A DNA stretch of 64,000 nt, from contig NZ_KQ948735.1 of assembly GCF_001514195.1 (NCBI RefSeq), forward strand, positions 421,388-485,387, read 5' to 3'. This document shows, one piece after another, positions 30,940 through 41,167 of this stretch. This DNA comes from Streptomyces griseorubiginosus (GTDB lineage: Bacteria > Actinomycetota > Actinomycetes > Streptomycetales > Streptomycetaceae). A program made the position numbers and the translations under genes. The first letter of the stretch is position 1, and every line of letters begins with the position of its first letter. Below the pieces are notes generated by a model. That model worked only from the letters and a program-made list of their open reading frames with translations, searched no databases and was not told where the DNA came from.

Positions 30940-32595
30940 TCAGTTCACGTTCACCGCGCTCCAGGCGGCCGCCACCGCGTTGTACTCGGTGCTGCCCGCA
31001 CCGTACAGGTCCTTCGCCGCGTTCAGCGTGGCCGTCCGCGCCCCCGCGTAGTTCGTCGAGGACGTCATGTAGACCGTCAGCGCCCGGTACCAGATCGCGC
31101 CCAGCTTGTCCCGGCCGATGCCGGTGACCGTGGAGCCGTTGGAGGTGGGGGAGTTGTAGCTGACGCCGTTGATGGTCTTCGGACCGCTGCCCTCGGCCAG
31201 CAGGTACGCGAAGTGGTTCGCGACCCCGGAGGAGTAGTGGACGTCGAGGTTGCCCACCGAACTGCTCCAGGAGTCCGCGGACTTGCCGTCCTTGGAGGGC
31301 TTGTCCATGTAGCGCAGGGCGTCCCGGCCGAAGCCGGAGCGGACGATCTTCTCGCCGATGAGGTAGTCGCCGAGGTCCGAGGAGTTGCCCGCGTAGAACT
31401 CCACCAGGCTGCCGAAGATGTCGGAGGTCGCCTCGTTGAGCCCGCCGGACTCGCCGGAGTAGGTCAGCGCCGCCGTCTTCGACGTCACGCCGTGCGACAT
31501 CTCGTGCCCCGCCACGTCCAGCGACACGAGCGGGCCGAGCTGCGTCCCGTCACCGTCGCCGTACGTCATGCAGAAGCAACTGTCGTCCCAGAAGGCGTTG
31601 TTGTAGTTGTTGCCGTAGTGGACGCGGTTGTAGGAGCCCTTGCCGTCGCCGCCGATGCCGTTCCGCCCGTGGACGTTCTTGTAGTAGTCCCAGGTGACGT
31701 CGGTCCCGTACTGCGCGTCCACCGCCGCGGTGGCCCGGTCCGACGTCGCCCCCGTGCCCCAGTGGTTGTCGGCGTCGGTGAACAGGGTCGCGGGGGCCCG
31801 GCTGAAGCAGATGTTCAGGAAGCACAGGTCGGTCTTGTTGGCGGCGTCCCCGGTGTAGGTGTTCCCGCGCGTTGCGTCCTTGAGCTGGTACGTCGATCCC
31901 GACTGGGTGGTGTTCAGTGCGACCGTGCCGCTGTACAGCGACTTCCCGTCGCCGGCGGCCTGTTCGATGCTGTCCCAGGCGTCGATCTGGGCCCCCGTGC
32001 GGGCGTCGGTGAGGACGGTCCGGGCGACCGGGTTGCCGAGCGAGTCCTGTGCGGCCGCGTTGGTCTGCCAGGCCAGCTTCGGCGCCCCGTGCAGGGCGTC
32101 GACGACCAGCTGCGGCTTGGCGGTGAGCTTCTTCAGCGTCTCGCCGAGGTTGGCCGCCCGGAGCGCGTTCGTCGCGAGGCCGGCGGCCTTCGGGGCGGAC
32201 ACGGCAGGGGTCACGCTCGACAGGGAGATCGCGGCCTTCGTGGCGCGGGAGGAGCTCTTGTACGCCCCGTCCGGAGCCAGGTGGACCACGAAGTCGCCGC
32301 CCAGCACGGGCAGTTGACGGTAGGTGCGGTCGTAGCGGACGTGCTGCGTGCCGTCGGGGTCGACGATCACGTCACGGACCTTGGTGCGCTGCGCGGAGGT
32401 GAGGCCCAGTGCCGAGGCCTGGTCGGCCAGGACGGACGCCGCGTTGTCGAGCGCGGTGGCTCTGGTGGGCCGCTCGGCGGCGCCTGCGGCGGGGGAGAGG
32501 GCGGCGGCCAGCAGGGTGGCTGCGGTGGCGGCCACTCCGGCGGTGGCGAGCCGACGGGAACGGGCACCTCGGACGTACGGCCGTATCCGACTCAT
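30940..32595 (-). CDS. Secreted thermolysin-like (M4) metalloprotease
   Basis: A 551-residue preproprotease. A twin-Arg-containing signal peptide (residues 1-40) is followed by FTP/PepSY propeptide regions (to about 210) and the mature M4 domain. The zinc site is HEMSH at residues 364-368 with the third ligand in NEATSD about 20 residues later, and the C-terminal M4 domain carries the catalytic His region in NLDVHYSSGVANHFAYLL. Length is normal for Streptomyces M4 enzymes, which lack the extra P/homoB domain. It is exported for extracellular proteolysis. The promoter region 32596-32725 is shared with the divergent gamma-glutamylcyclotransferase gene. Confidence 0.95.
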   Translation of the reverse strand: MSRIRPYVRGARSRRLATAGVAATAATLLAAALSPAAGAAERPTRATALDNAASVLADQASALGLTSAQRTKVRDVIVDPDGTQHVRYDRTYRQLPVLGGDFVVHLAPDGAYKSSSRATKAAISLSSVTPAVSAPKAAGLATNALRAANLGETLKKLTAKPQLVVDALHGAPKLAWQTNAAAQDSLGNPVARTVLTDARTGAQIDAWDSIEQAAGDGKSLYSGTVALNTTQSGSTYQLKDATRGNTYTGDAANKTDLCFLNICFSRAPATLFTDADNHWGTGATSDRATAAVDAQYGTDVTWDYYKNVHGRNGIGGDGKGSYNRVHYGNNYNNAFWDDSCFCMTYGDGDGTQLGPLVSLDVAGHEMSHGVTSKTAALTYSGESGGLNEATSDIFGSLVEFYAGNSSDLGDYLIGEKIVRSGFGRDALRYMDKPSKDGKSADSWSSSVGNLDVHYSSGVANHFAYLLAEGSGPKTINGVSYNSPTSNGSTVTGIGRDKLGAIWYRALTVYMTSSTNYAGARTATLNAAKDLYGAGSTEYNAVAAAWSAVNVN

Positions 32596-33137
32596 CGGTC
32601 TCCTCAGAACGGCGCCAGTGGGGCGCGTGGGGGTGGCGCGGACGTTGTCGAAGATTTAAGAGGTCATGACAAGCCGTGTCCATACCGCGTCACGTGCAGG
32701 TGTGTGAGGGGAGAGAATCGTTTCTGTGACCCCTGTACGGCTCCCGTTCTTCGTCTACGGCACCCTCCGCCCCGGCGAGGTCAACCACGACCTCTTCCTG
32801 CGTGGCCGCGTCCGCTGCGAGGAGCCGGGCCGGCTGCCCGGCGCGCTGCTCTACGACGGCCCCGGATACCCGTACGTCGTCGAGGAGCCGCACGGCGGAC
32901 CGGTGTGCGGTGAGCTGGTCACCGCGGACCCCGGGGAGTACGACGAACTGCTCACCGCTCTCGACGAGTTGGAGGAGTACCGCCCGGGAGACCCGCGCAA
33001 CCTCTACGAACGGGTCGCCCGCGAGGTGGTGCGCGTCGCCGACGGGACGGCCGTGCGCGCGTGGGTGTACGTGGCCGCGCCCTCCGTCGCCGTACGCCTG
33101 CGCTCGCGCGGCACGCTGATCGGGAGCGGCGACTGGC

Positions 33138-35471
<2,334 letters not shown>

Positions 35472-35483
35472 GTCCCTCAGCGT

Positions 35484-35521
35484 GCTTCGGCCGTGTTACG
35501 CCGGGGACGGCCCCGTGTTAC
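35484..35521 (-). promoter_or_regulatory. GlnR-type box upstream of nasA
   Basis: On the minus strand GTAAC, CCGTC, GTAAC and GAAGC follow each other with exact six-base gaps, fitting gTnAC-n6-GaAAC-n6-gTnAC-n6-GaAAC with one poor half-site. The inner edge is 12 bases from the nasA ATG. Confidence 0.68.
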
Positions 35522-35677
35522 GCACCCAAGACGACGACCTCCCGTCCGGCGCCCGGAAGCCGTGAGGCACGGACCCGTCCACCGGGTGGCCGCCGCCGGA
35601 CGGTACGGAAGGTGCCTGCGATGTGAAAGACACCACATGTGGCGCGTTTTCTCGCGTAGTTGGCCGGTCACGCCTTG

Positions 35678-35705
35678 TTGAGTGTTGAAAAACCGCTACT
35701 ACAGT
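35678..35705 (+). promoter_or_regulatory. Candidate promoter of the adenylation operon
   Basis: TTGAGT, a 16-base spacer and TACAGT lie 69 bases before the ATG of the adenylation gene, in the most A+T-rich part of the 301-bp nasA spacer (GTTGAAAAACC). The nearby CCACATGTGG palindrome at about 35632 is the only other symmetric element I see. Confidence 0.5.
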
Positions 35706-35773
35706 CGAGCGCGGATCCAGCTTGGCGCCAGGCACCCCGTCATGCGAGAAGCCAGCCAGGAGGTTCCCCCGGC

Positions 35774-37303
35774 ATGTCTCTGCGCCTGCTGACCAACCGT
35801 GATCAACACCTCTTCCGGGCCTACGGCCACGGTCCTGCCGTCCCCGTGCCCGACCCGCTCGTCCACCGCGCCGTCGAACGCCGGGCCGCCGCGGCCCCGC
35901 ACGCCGTGGCGGCGGAACACGCGGGAGCGACGATCACCTACGGCGAGCTCGACCGGTACGCCGACGCCCTCGCCGCCCGCCTGATCCGCGAGGGCGTACG
36001 GCCCGGCGACCACGTCGGACTCTTCGTACGCCGTTCCGTCCCGATGCTCGTCGGCCTGCTCGGCATCCTGAAGGCGGGTGCCGCCTACGTCCCCCAGGAC
36101 ATCGGCCTCACCCCCGCGCCCCAGCTCGCCCACGTGATCGGCGCCGCCCGGACCCGGATCGTCCTCACCGTCGCCGAGCACGCGGGCCGCGTCCCCCGGG
36201 GCCCGCACGTGATCACCCTCGACGAACCGCTGCCGTACGAGCCGGCCGGCGCACCCGCACGGGCCGTCCGCCCGGACGACGGCTGCTACGTCCTGTTCAC
36301 CTCGGGCACCACCGGCCGCCCCAACGGTGTGAAGGTCACCCACCGCAACGTCGCCAACCTCCTGCTCACCGAACCGGGCGGCCTCGGCATCCGCCCCGGC
36401 GACCGGGTGGCCCACCTCCTCAACGTGGCCTTCGACATGGCGGCCTGGGAGATCCTCGGCTGCCTCACCCACGGCGGCACCCTCGTCATCCGCGGCCGGG
36501 ACCTCACGGCGGCGGCCCGGACCGCCGACGTCCTGATCGCCACCCCGACCGTGCTGTCCGGGATCGACCCGGCCGCCTGCCCGCGCGTCCGCACGGTCGC
36601 CGTGGCCGGGGAGCCCTGCCCGCGCCCGCTGGCCGACCGCTGGGCCGCGCGGGCCGCCTTCCACAACTGCTGCGGGCCCACCGAGACGACCATTGTCAAC
36701 ACCATGAGCCGCCACGACCCGGCGGCCCCGCTGCTGACCATCGGCCGCCCGACCCCCAACAACACGGTCTACGTCCTCGACGCCGACCGGCGTCCGCTGC
36801 CGATCGGCGCGGTCGGCGAGATGTGGGCGGGCGGCGCCGGTGTCTCGGCGGGCTACCTGGACAACCCGGCGCTGAATGCCGAGCGCTACGCCCCCGATCC
36901 CTTCCTCGGCGGCGAGCACCGCATGTTCCGCACCCGGGACCTCGGCCGCTGGACCGCGGACGGGCAGCTCGAACACCTCGGCCGCACCGACGACCAGGTC
37001 AAGGTCCGCGGCTTCCGCGTCGAGCTCGACTCCGTCTCCTCGGTCCTGGAGTCCGTCGAGGGCTGCGCCCGCGCGGTCACCCTCAGGCGGGACGCCCGCA
37101 CCCTGGTCTCCTTCGTCTGCCCGGCGGACGTCGACCCCGACCGGGCCCGGCGGGCGGTCGCGGACGCGCTGCCGTACTACTGCGTCCCCGAGACTGTCAT
37201 GCCCCTGCCATTCTTACCGGAGACGGACCGGGGCAAGATCGACAAGGCGGCGCTGCTGCGGCTGGCCCTGCACGGCGAGTCCCTCCAGGGAGCGGTCCGA
37301 TGA
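35774..37303 (+). CDS. Stand-alone amino-acid adenylation enzyme (NRPS A-domain type)
   Basis: A 509-residue ANL-superfamily enzyme without condensation or carrier domains. Core motifs: A3 LFTSGTTGRPNGVKVTH (residue ~180; the usual Lys of PKG is Asn), A4 FDMAAWEI (Asp matches Asp235 of PheA, which binds the alpha-amino group of amino acids), A5 NCCGPTETT, A7 FRTRDLG (usual TGD altered to TRD), A8 GRTDDQVKVRGFRVEL and A10 RGKIDK with the catalytic Lys. It should activate an amino acid as AMP ester; the acceptor is unknown because no carrier protein gene is nearby. AGGAGG lies ten bases before the ATG. Its stop overlaps the next start (ATGA), so it is coupled to the membrane flavoprotein. Confidence 0.87.
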   Translation: MSLRLLTNRDQHLFRAYGHGPAVPVPDPLVHRAVERRAAAAPHAVAAEHAGATITYGELDRYADALAARLIREGVRPGDHVGLFVRRSVPMLVGLLGILKAGAAYVPQDIGLTPAPQLAHVIGAARTRIVLTVAEHAGRVPRGPHVITLDEPLPYEPAGAPARAVRPDDGCYVLFTSGTTGRPNGVKVTHRNVANLLLTEPGGLGIRPGDRVAHLLNVAFDMAAWEILGCLTHGGTLVIRGRDLTAAARTADVLIATPTVLSGIDPAACPRVRTVAVAGEPCPRPLADRWAARAAFHNCCGPTETTIVNTMSRHDPAAPLLTIGRPTPNNTVYVLDADRRPLPIGAVGEMWAGGAGVSAGYLDNPALNAERYAPDPFLGGEHRMFRTRDLGRWTADGQLEHLGRTDDQVKVRGFRVELDSVSSVLESVEGCARAVTLRRDARTLVSFVCPADVDPDRARRAVADALPYYCVPETVMPLPFLPETDRGKIDKAALLRLALHGESLQGAVR

Positions 37304-38547
37304 CCACGTCGCTCGACCGGGACACGGTCGACCTCCCGCCGCTGCTCCCCGGCGTCCGGCGTCTGCTCAAGCACCCGCGCCTGATGCACTACAACCGGCT
37401 GGCCGCCCTGGTGATCGCCGCGAACCTCGGCTTCCTGTACGCCGGTTGGGCGCCCACCCCGGCGACCATGGGCCGCGCGGCCCTCGTCAACCTGGCCCTG
37501 GCCGTGCTCGTCCGCCAGCAGTACGTCGTCAACCTCTTCTTCCGGCTGGCCACTTGGCCCCCGACGAGCTGGCCGCTGCGGATCCGCTGGACGCTCGGGA
37601 AGGTCTACCACTTCGGCGGACTGCACGTGGGCGGAGCACTGGCAGGCACGGCCTGGTACCTGGCCCTGACCGTCGCAACGCCCAACGGCCCCTCGACGGC
37701 CGTCGGTTGGGCGCTGATCGCCCTCCTCGCGCTCATCGTCGCCACCGCCCTGCCGCCCTTCCGGTCCCGTCACCACGACCACTTCGAGAAGATCCACCGC
37801 TTCGGCGGCTGGACGGCCCTGGCCCTCTTCTGGACGCACACGCTCCTCGCCGCTCCCGGCCCCTTCGACGTCACGGTCCTCGCCGTCGTCACCTTCAGCG
37901 TGGCCCTGCCCTGGCTGCGGCTGCGCAAGGTCGCCGTACGCCTCGAACGGCCCTCCCCGCACGTGGTGCTGGCCCGCTTCGACCACGGCGAGACCCCCTT
38001 CGCGGGCTCGTCCACCGCGATCAGCCGCAGTCCACTGAAGGAGTGGCACTCCTTCGCCAACGTCCCCGCCCCCGGCGAACCCGGCTTCCGGCTCACCATC
38101 TCCCGGGCCGGCGACTGGACCGGCGCCTTCATCGACGACCTGCCGCCGAAGGTCTGGGTCAAGGGCATCACCACCGCCGGCGTCGCCAACATCGAGACCC
38201 TGTTCACGAAGGTGGTGTACGTGGCGACCGGCAGCGGCATCGGCCCCTGCCTGCCCCACCTCCTCGCCGCCGAGGTGCCCTCCCGCCTGGTCTGGGCCAC
38301 CCGCGACCCCCGCACCACCTACGGCGACGCCCTGGTCGACGAGATCCTCGCCGTCCAGCCGCACGCCCTGGTCTGGGACACCTCCCGGCACGGCAAGCCC
38401 GACATGGTGCGCCTCGCCTACGAGGCCTACCGGGACTTCGGGGCAGAGGCCGTCATCTGCATCTCCAACAAGAAGCTCACCTGGCAGGTGGTGCACGGCC
38501 TGGAACGGCGGGGCATCCCGGCGTACGGCGCGATCTGGGACTCGTAG
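37300..38547 (+). CDS. Membrane flavoprotein with ferric reductase/NOX-like architecture
   Basis: A 415-residue protein. Residues ~35-205 hold about six membrane helices with His in KVYHFGGLHVGG and HDHFEKIHRFGGWTALALFWTHT (two His 14 apart), positions suited to heme ligation. The cytosolic C-terminus is a ferredoxin-reductase fold: FAD motif KEWHSFANVPAPGEP (HPFT-like) with LTISRAGDWTGAF, as in NOX/ferric reductases, and the NAD(P) motif VYVATGSGIGPCLPHLL near 310. It would pass electrons from NAD(P)H through FAD to heme or across the membrane. It resembles fungal TmpA-type membrane flavoproteins, which can occur with adenylating domains; this link is from memory and needs checking. Translationally coupled to the adenylation gene. 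Confidence 0.75.
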   Translation: MTTSLDRDTVDLPPLLPGVRRLLKHPRLMHYNRLAALVIAANLGFLYAGWAPTPATMGRAALVNLALAVLVRQQYVVNLFFRLATWPPTSWPLRIRWTLGKVYHFGGLHVGGALAGTAWYLALTVATPNGPSTAVGWALIALLALIVATALPPFRSRHHDHFEKIHRFGGWTALALFWTHTLLAAPGPFDVTVLAVVTFSVALPWLRLRKVAVRLERPSPHVVLARFDHGETPFAGSSTAISRSPLKEWHSFANVPAPGEPGFRLTISRAGDWTGAFIDDLPPKVWVKGITTAGVANIETLFTKVVYVATGSGIGPCLPHLLAAEVPSRLVWATRDPRTTYGDALVDEILAVQPHALVWDTSRHGKPDMVRLAYEAYRDFGAEAVICISNKKLTWQVVHGLERRGIPAYGAIWDS

Positions 38548-38559
38548 AGAGGGATGACG

Positions 38560-39327
38560 ATGAACCACCTGAAGCTCGAACGGCACGGCGCCGTCGTGAC
38601 CGTACGCCTGAACCGCCCGCACGTCCGCAACGCGCTCAGCTCCGCGCTGCTGGCCGAACTCCTCGACGCGCTGCGCCCGTTGGACGCGGATCCGGAGGTG
38701 GGCTGCTTCGTCGTCACCGGCTCGGAGCGGGTCTTCGCGGCGGGCGCCGACATCAGGGAGATGGCCGGGAAGTCGGCCGTGGAGATGGCGGAGGAGGACT
38801 GGTTCGCCGACTGGGAGGAGTTCGCCGACCTGCGCACCCCGAAGATCGCCGCCGTCAACGGCCCCGCGCTGGGCGGCGGTTGCGAGCTGGCGATGATGTG
38901 CGACCTCGTCATCGCGGGGGAGTCCGCGGTCTTCGGGCAACCGGAGATCAAGCTGGGCGTGATCCCCGGGATCGGCGGCACCCAGCGGCTGACCCGCCTG
39001 GTCGGCAGGGCCACGGCGATGGACCTGGTCCTCACCGGCCGCACGATGGACGCGCGGGAGGCGGGGCGCTGCGGCCTCGTCTCCCGGGTCGTACCGGACG
39101 ACCGGGTCCTGCCGGAGGCCCTGGAAGCGGCGGCCACCGTCGCCTCGTACGGACGCACGGCGGTCCGGGCGGCCCGTGAGTGTGTGAACCAGGCCCTGGA
39201 GACGGGCCTGCGCGACGGCATCCGCTTCGAACGCCGGGTCTTCCACGCCCTGTTCGCGACCGCGGACCAGAAGGAGGGCATGACCGCGTTCCTGGAGAAA
39301 CGCACCCCACGCTTCACCGGCCGGTGA
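38560..39327 (+). CDS. Enoyl-CoA hydratase/isomerase family protein
   Basis: A 255-residue crotonase-fold enzyme. Oxyanion-hole segments FAAGADIREM and NGPALGGGCELAMMCD are present with catalytic Glu positions in GGGCELAM and QPEIKLGVIPGIGGTQRL, as in active hydratases. I chose ATG 38560 because AGAGAGGG lies six bases upstream; ATG 38554 adds two residues. It follows the membrane flavoprotein by 12 bases and closes the three-gene operon, ending at a strong bidirectional hairpin. Alone it could be a beta-oxidation enzyme; in this operon it may act on an acyl or aminoacyl thioester, which is inference. Confidence 0.9.
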   Translation: MNHLKLERHGAVVTVRLNRPHVRNALSSALLAELLDALRPLDADPEVGCFVVTGSERVFAAGADIREMAGKSAVEMAEEDWFADWEEFADLRTPKIAAVNGPALGGGCELAMMCDLVIAGESAVFGQPEIKLGVIPGIGGTQRLTRLVGRATAMDLVLTGRTMDAREAGRCGLVSRVVPDDRVLPEALEAAATVASYGRTAVRAARECVNQALETGLRDGIRFERRVFHALFATADQKEGMTAFLEKRTPRFTGR

Positions 39328-39331
39328 CGGA

Positions 39332-39372
39332 GGACCCGGGTGCGGGACGTGCGGCGCCCCGCACCCGGGTCC
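39332..39372. terminator. Bidirectional terminator
   Basis: Fifteen-bp perfect stem GGACCCGGGTGCGGG / CCCGCACCCGGGTCC with an 11-base loop between the convergent enoyl-CoA hydratase and YdcF-type genes. Confidence 0.85.
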
Positions 39373-39382
39373 ACCCGCCTGC

Positions 39383-40069
39383 TCAGTGGGCGGAGGCCAG
39401 CGCGTTCGTCACGCCCGGCTCCTTCGGGCCCAGGAACCGGGGGTCCGGCCGGAACACCACGTCCAGCGCCGCCTTGCTCGCCGCCAGGATCTCCCGGGTG
39501 CCGCCGTAGTACCAGGTGACGTCGTGCTTGGCGGACACGCCGACCCCGTACGAGGAGATGCCCGCCGCCTCGCAGAGCGCGACCGCGCGCCGGATGTGGA
39601 AGTCCTGACTGATCAGCACCGCCCTGTCCACGCCGAAGATCTTCCGGGCCCGGACGCACGAGTCCCAGGTGTCGAAGCCCGCGTAGTCGCTGACGATCCG
39701 GGTGTCCGGGACGCCGTGCCGGGTCAGATACGCGCGCATGGCGTCGGGCTCGTCGTAGTCCTCGCGGCTGTTGTCCCCGGTGACGAGGACGGCCTTGATC
39801 CGCCCGTCCCGGTACAGCGTCGCCGCCGCGTCCAGCCGGTGGGCGAGGTACGGCGAGGGCTCGCCGTCCCACAGCCCCGCCCCGAACACGACGGCCACGT
39901 CGGTGCGGGGCGCGTCGGCCGTCGTCCCCAGCCGGCCCTCCGTCGAGAGGTACAGCCACGTCGACGGCAGCAGCGCGAGCACACACCCCGCCATCACGGC
40001 CTGCACCAGCCCGCGCCGCCCGGCACGCGTGCGTGGCAGACGCGGTCGGCGCATCTTCGGCAGTCGCAT
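39383..40069 (-). CDS. SanA/YdcF-like membrane protein (DUF218)
   Basis: A 228-residue protein with a basic N-terminus, one membrane helix (about residues 23-43) and an extracellular DUF218 domain: VAVVFGAGLWDGEPSPYLAHRLDAAATLYRDGRI, VLVTGDNS and ISQDFHIRRAVALCEAAGI are the usual conserved blocks. SanA in enteric bacteria affects envelope permeability to vancomycin; the molecular activity is unknown. GGGAGG lies nine bases before ATG 40069; the open frame continues upstream without a site. Divergent from the sirohydrochlorin chelatase gene. Confidence 0.85.
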   Translation of the reverse strand: MRLPKMRRPRLPRTRAGRRGLVQAVMAGCVLALLPSTWLYLSTEGRLGTTADAPRTDVAVVFGAGLWDGEPSPYLAHRLDAAATLYRDGRIKAVLVTGDNSREDYDEPDAMRAYLTRHGVPDTRIVSDYAGFDTWDSCVRARKIFGVDRAVLISQDFHIRRAVALCEAAGISSYGVGVSAKHDVTWYYGGTREILAASKAALDVVFRPDPRFLGPKEPGVTNALASAH

Positions 40070-40230
40070 CGGACGGTCCCTCCCGGTGGTCTTTCCGACA
40101 ACCAGGACGTCCCGCCGAACGGTCCGGTTCGCCGACCCCGACGTGACCAGGCTCACTCGCGACCGCGAACACCCAGGTCACGCGACCTCACACGGCACCC
40201 CCGCGGACCGTGAAGCCCCTGAAAGGCCGC

Positions 40231-40257
40231 GTTATTGCCGTGAAACGGGGAGGCAAC
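40231..40257 (+). promoter_or_regulatory. GlnR-type box upstream of the sirohydrochlorin chelatase gene
   Basis: GTTAT-n6-GAAAC-n6-GCAAC at exact 11-bp phase, the GAAAC perfect, ending 22 bases before the ATG. A GGAGG/CCTCC palindrome overlaps its downstream edge. Confidence 0.55.
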
Positions 40258-40279
40258 CTCCAAGCGCCACCATCACTGC

Positions 40280-41059
40280 ATGAACCGGATCAGCAGCCAG
40301 CCCGGCCTCGTCTCCCTCGACGACAGGCGCCGCCCCGAGCCGCCCGCCCTCGTCCTGGTGGCCCACGGCAGCCGCGACCCGCGCACCCTCGCCACGGTTC
40401 ACGACCTCCTCGACCAGGTCCGCGACCGGCGCCCCGACCTGCCGGTCCACCTCGGCCACATCGAACTCAACGAACCCCTGCTGCCGGACACGCTGGCCTC
40501 CCTGGGCACGGCGGACGCGGTCCTGGTCCCGCTGCTCCTCTCCCGCGGCTACCACGTGAAGCGCGACATCCCGGACATGGCGGCCGCCTCCCCGGCACGC
40601 ACGCGCGTGGCCGCTCCGCTGGGCCCCCATCCCCTTCTGGTGGACACCCTGCACGCCCGTCTGGTGGAAGCGGGCTGGCACACCGGGACGGACGAGGAGA
40701 CCCGCCGCGAGAGCGCGGTCGTCCTGGCGTCGGCAGGTTCCCGGGACCCGGAGTCGGCCATCGACACCCGCCGCACGGCCCAGCTCCTCGCAGAGCGCCT
40801 CGGCGTCCCGGTGGTCCCGGCGTACGCCTCGGCGGCGACCCCGACGGTCGAGACGGCGATCAGGGCACTGACGGCGAGGGGCCGCCACAAGGTCGCAGTG
40901 GCCTCGTACTTCACCGCGCCGGGCCTGTTCGCGAGGCAGTGCGCGGAGAAGGCCCCGTGGATCGCCTCGGCCCCGCTGGGCACCCACCCGGCGATGGCCG
41001 ACCTGATCCTCCACCGCTACGACCAGGCATCGGCGACTCAGGTGACATCAGCTGCCTAG
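40280..41059 (+). CDS. Sirohydrochlorin chelatase (CbiX/SirB type)
   Basis: A 259-residue two-lobed chelatase: LVLVAHGSRDPRTLATVHDLL at residue 24 with the catalytic His, PLLLSRGYHVKRDIP near 92 with the second His, and a C-terminal lobe with VLASAGSRDPES and VASYFTAPGLFARQC. It inserts metal (Fe for siroheme, or Co in anaerobic B12 synthesis) into sirohydrochlorin. With nirB nearby and a GlnR-type box upstream, iron insertion for the nitrite reductase cofactor is the best guess. The start ATG has no good ribosome site. The gene ends inside copy E of the dispersed repeat. Confidence 0.88.
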   Translation: MNRISSQPGLVSLDDRRRPEPPALVLVAHGSRDPRTLATVHDLLDQVRDRRPDLPVHLGHIELNEPLLPDTLASLGTADAVLVPLLLSRGYHVKRDIPDMAAASPARTRVAAPLGPHPLLVDTLHARLVEAGWHTGTDEETRRESAVVLASAGSRDPESAIDTRRTAQLLAERLGVPVVPAYASAATPTVETAIRALTARGRHKVAVASYFTAPGLFARQCAEKAPWIASAPLGTHPAMADLILHRYDQASATQVTSAA

Positions 41060-41085
41060 GGGCGCGGGGAACTGCGCGACAAGCC
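41058..41085 (+). repeat. Dispersed GGGGCGCGGGG-type repeat, copy E
   Basis: AGGGGCGCGGGGAACTGCGC followed by GACAAGCC. It begins within the TAG stop codon of the chelatase gene, so the element was placed exactly at a gene end. Confidence 0.85.
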
Positions 41086-41139
41086 ACGATGGCGCCGCAC
41101 TCGCCATATAACCGGAACCCGGCAGACGCACCGGCGAAT

Positions 41140-41161
41140 TGTCAGTACCTGCCCGTACTGT
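41140..41161 (+). promoter_or_regulatory. RecA-independent DNA-damage (PafBC-type) promoter of dgt
   Basis: TGTCAGT at 41140 and TACTGT at 41156-41161 reproduce the actinobacterial RecA-NDp consensus tTGTCRgtg-8n-TAnnnT exactly in spacing. The -10 ends six bases before the dgt ATG, so the transcript is leaderless. Confidence 0.78.
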
Positions 41162-41167
41162 CAAGAC

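Noticed and set aside
41139..41164. Repressor operator upstream of dgt (TTGTCAGTAC..GTACTGTCAA inverted repeat)
   Set aside because: The symmetry exists, but the PafBC-type promoter with exact spacing, repeated at dnaG without the symmetry, explains it better.
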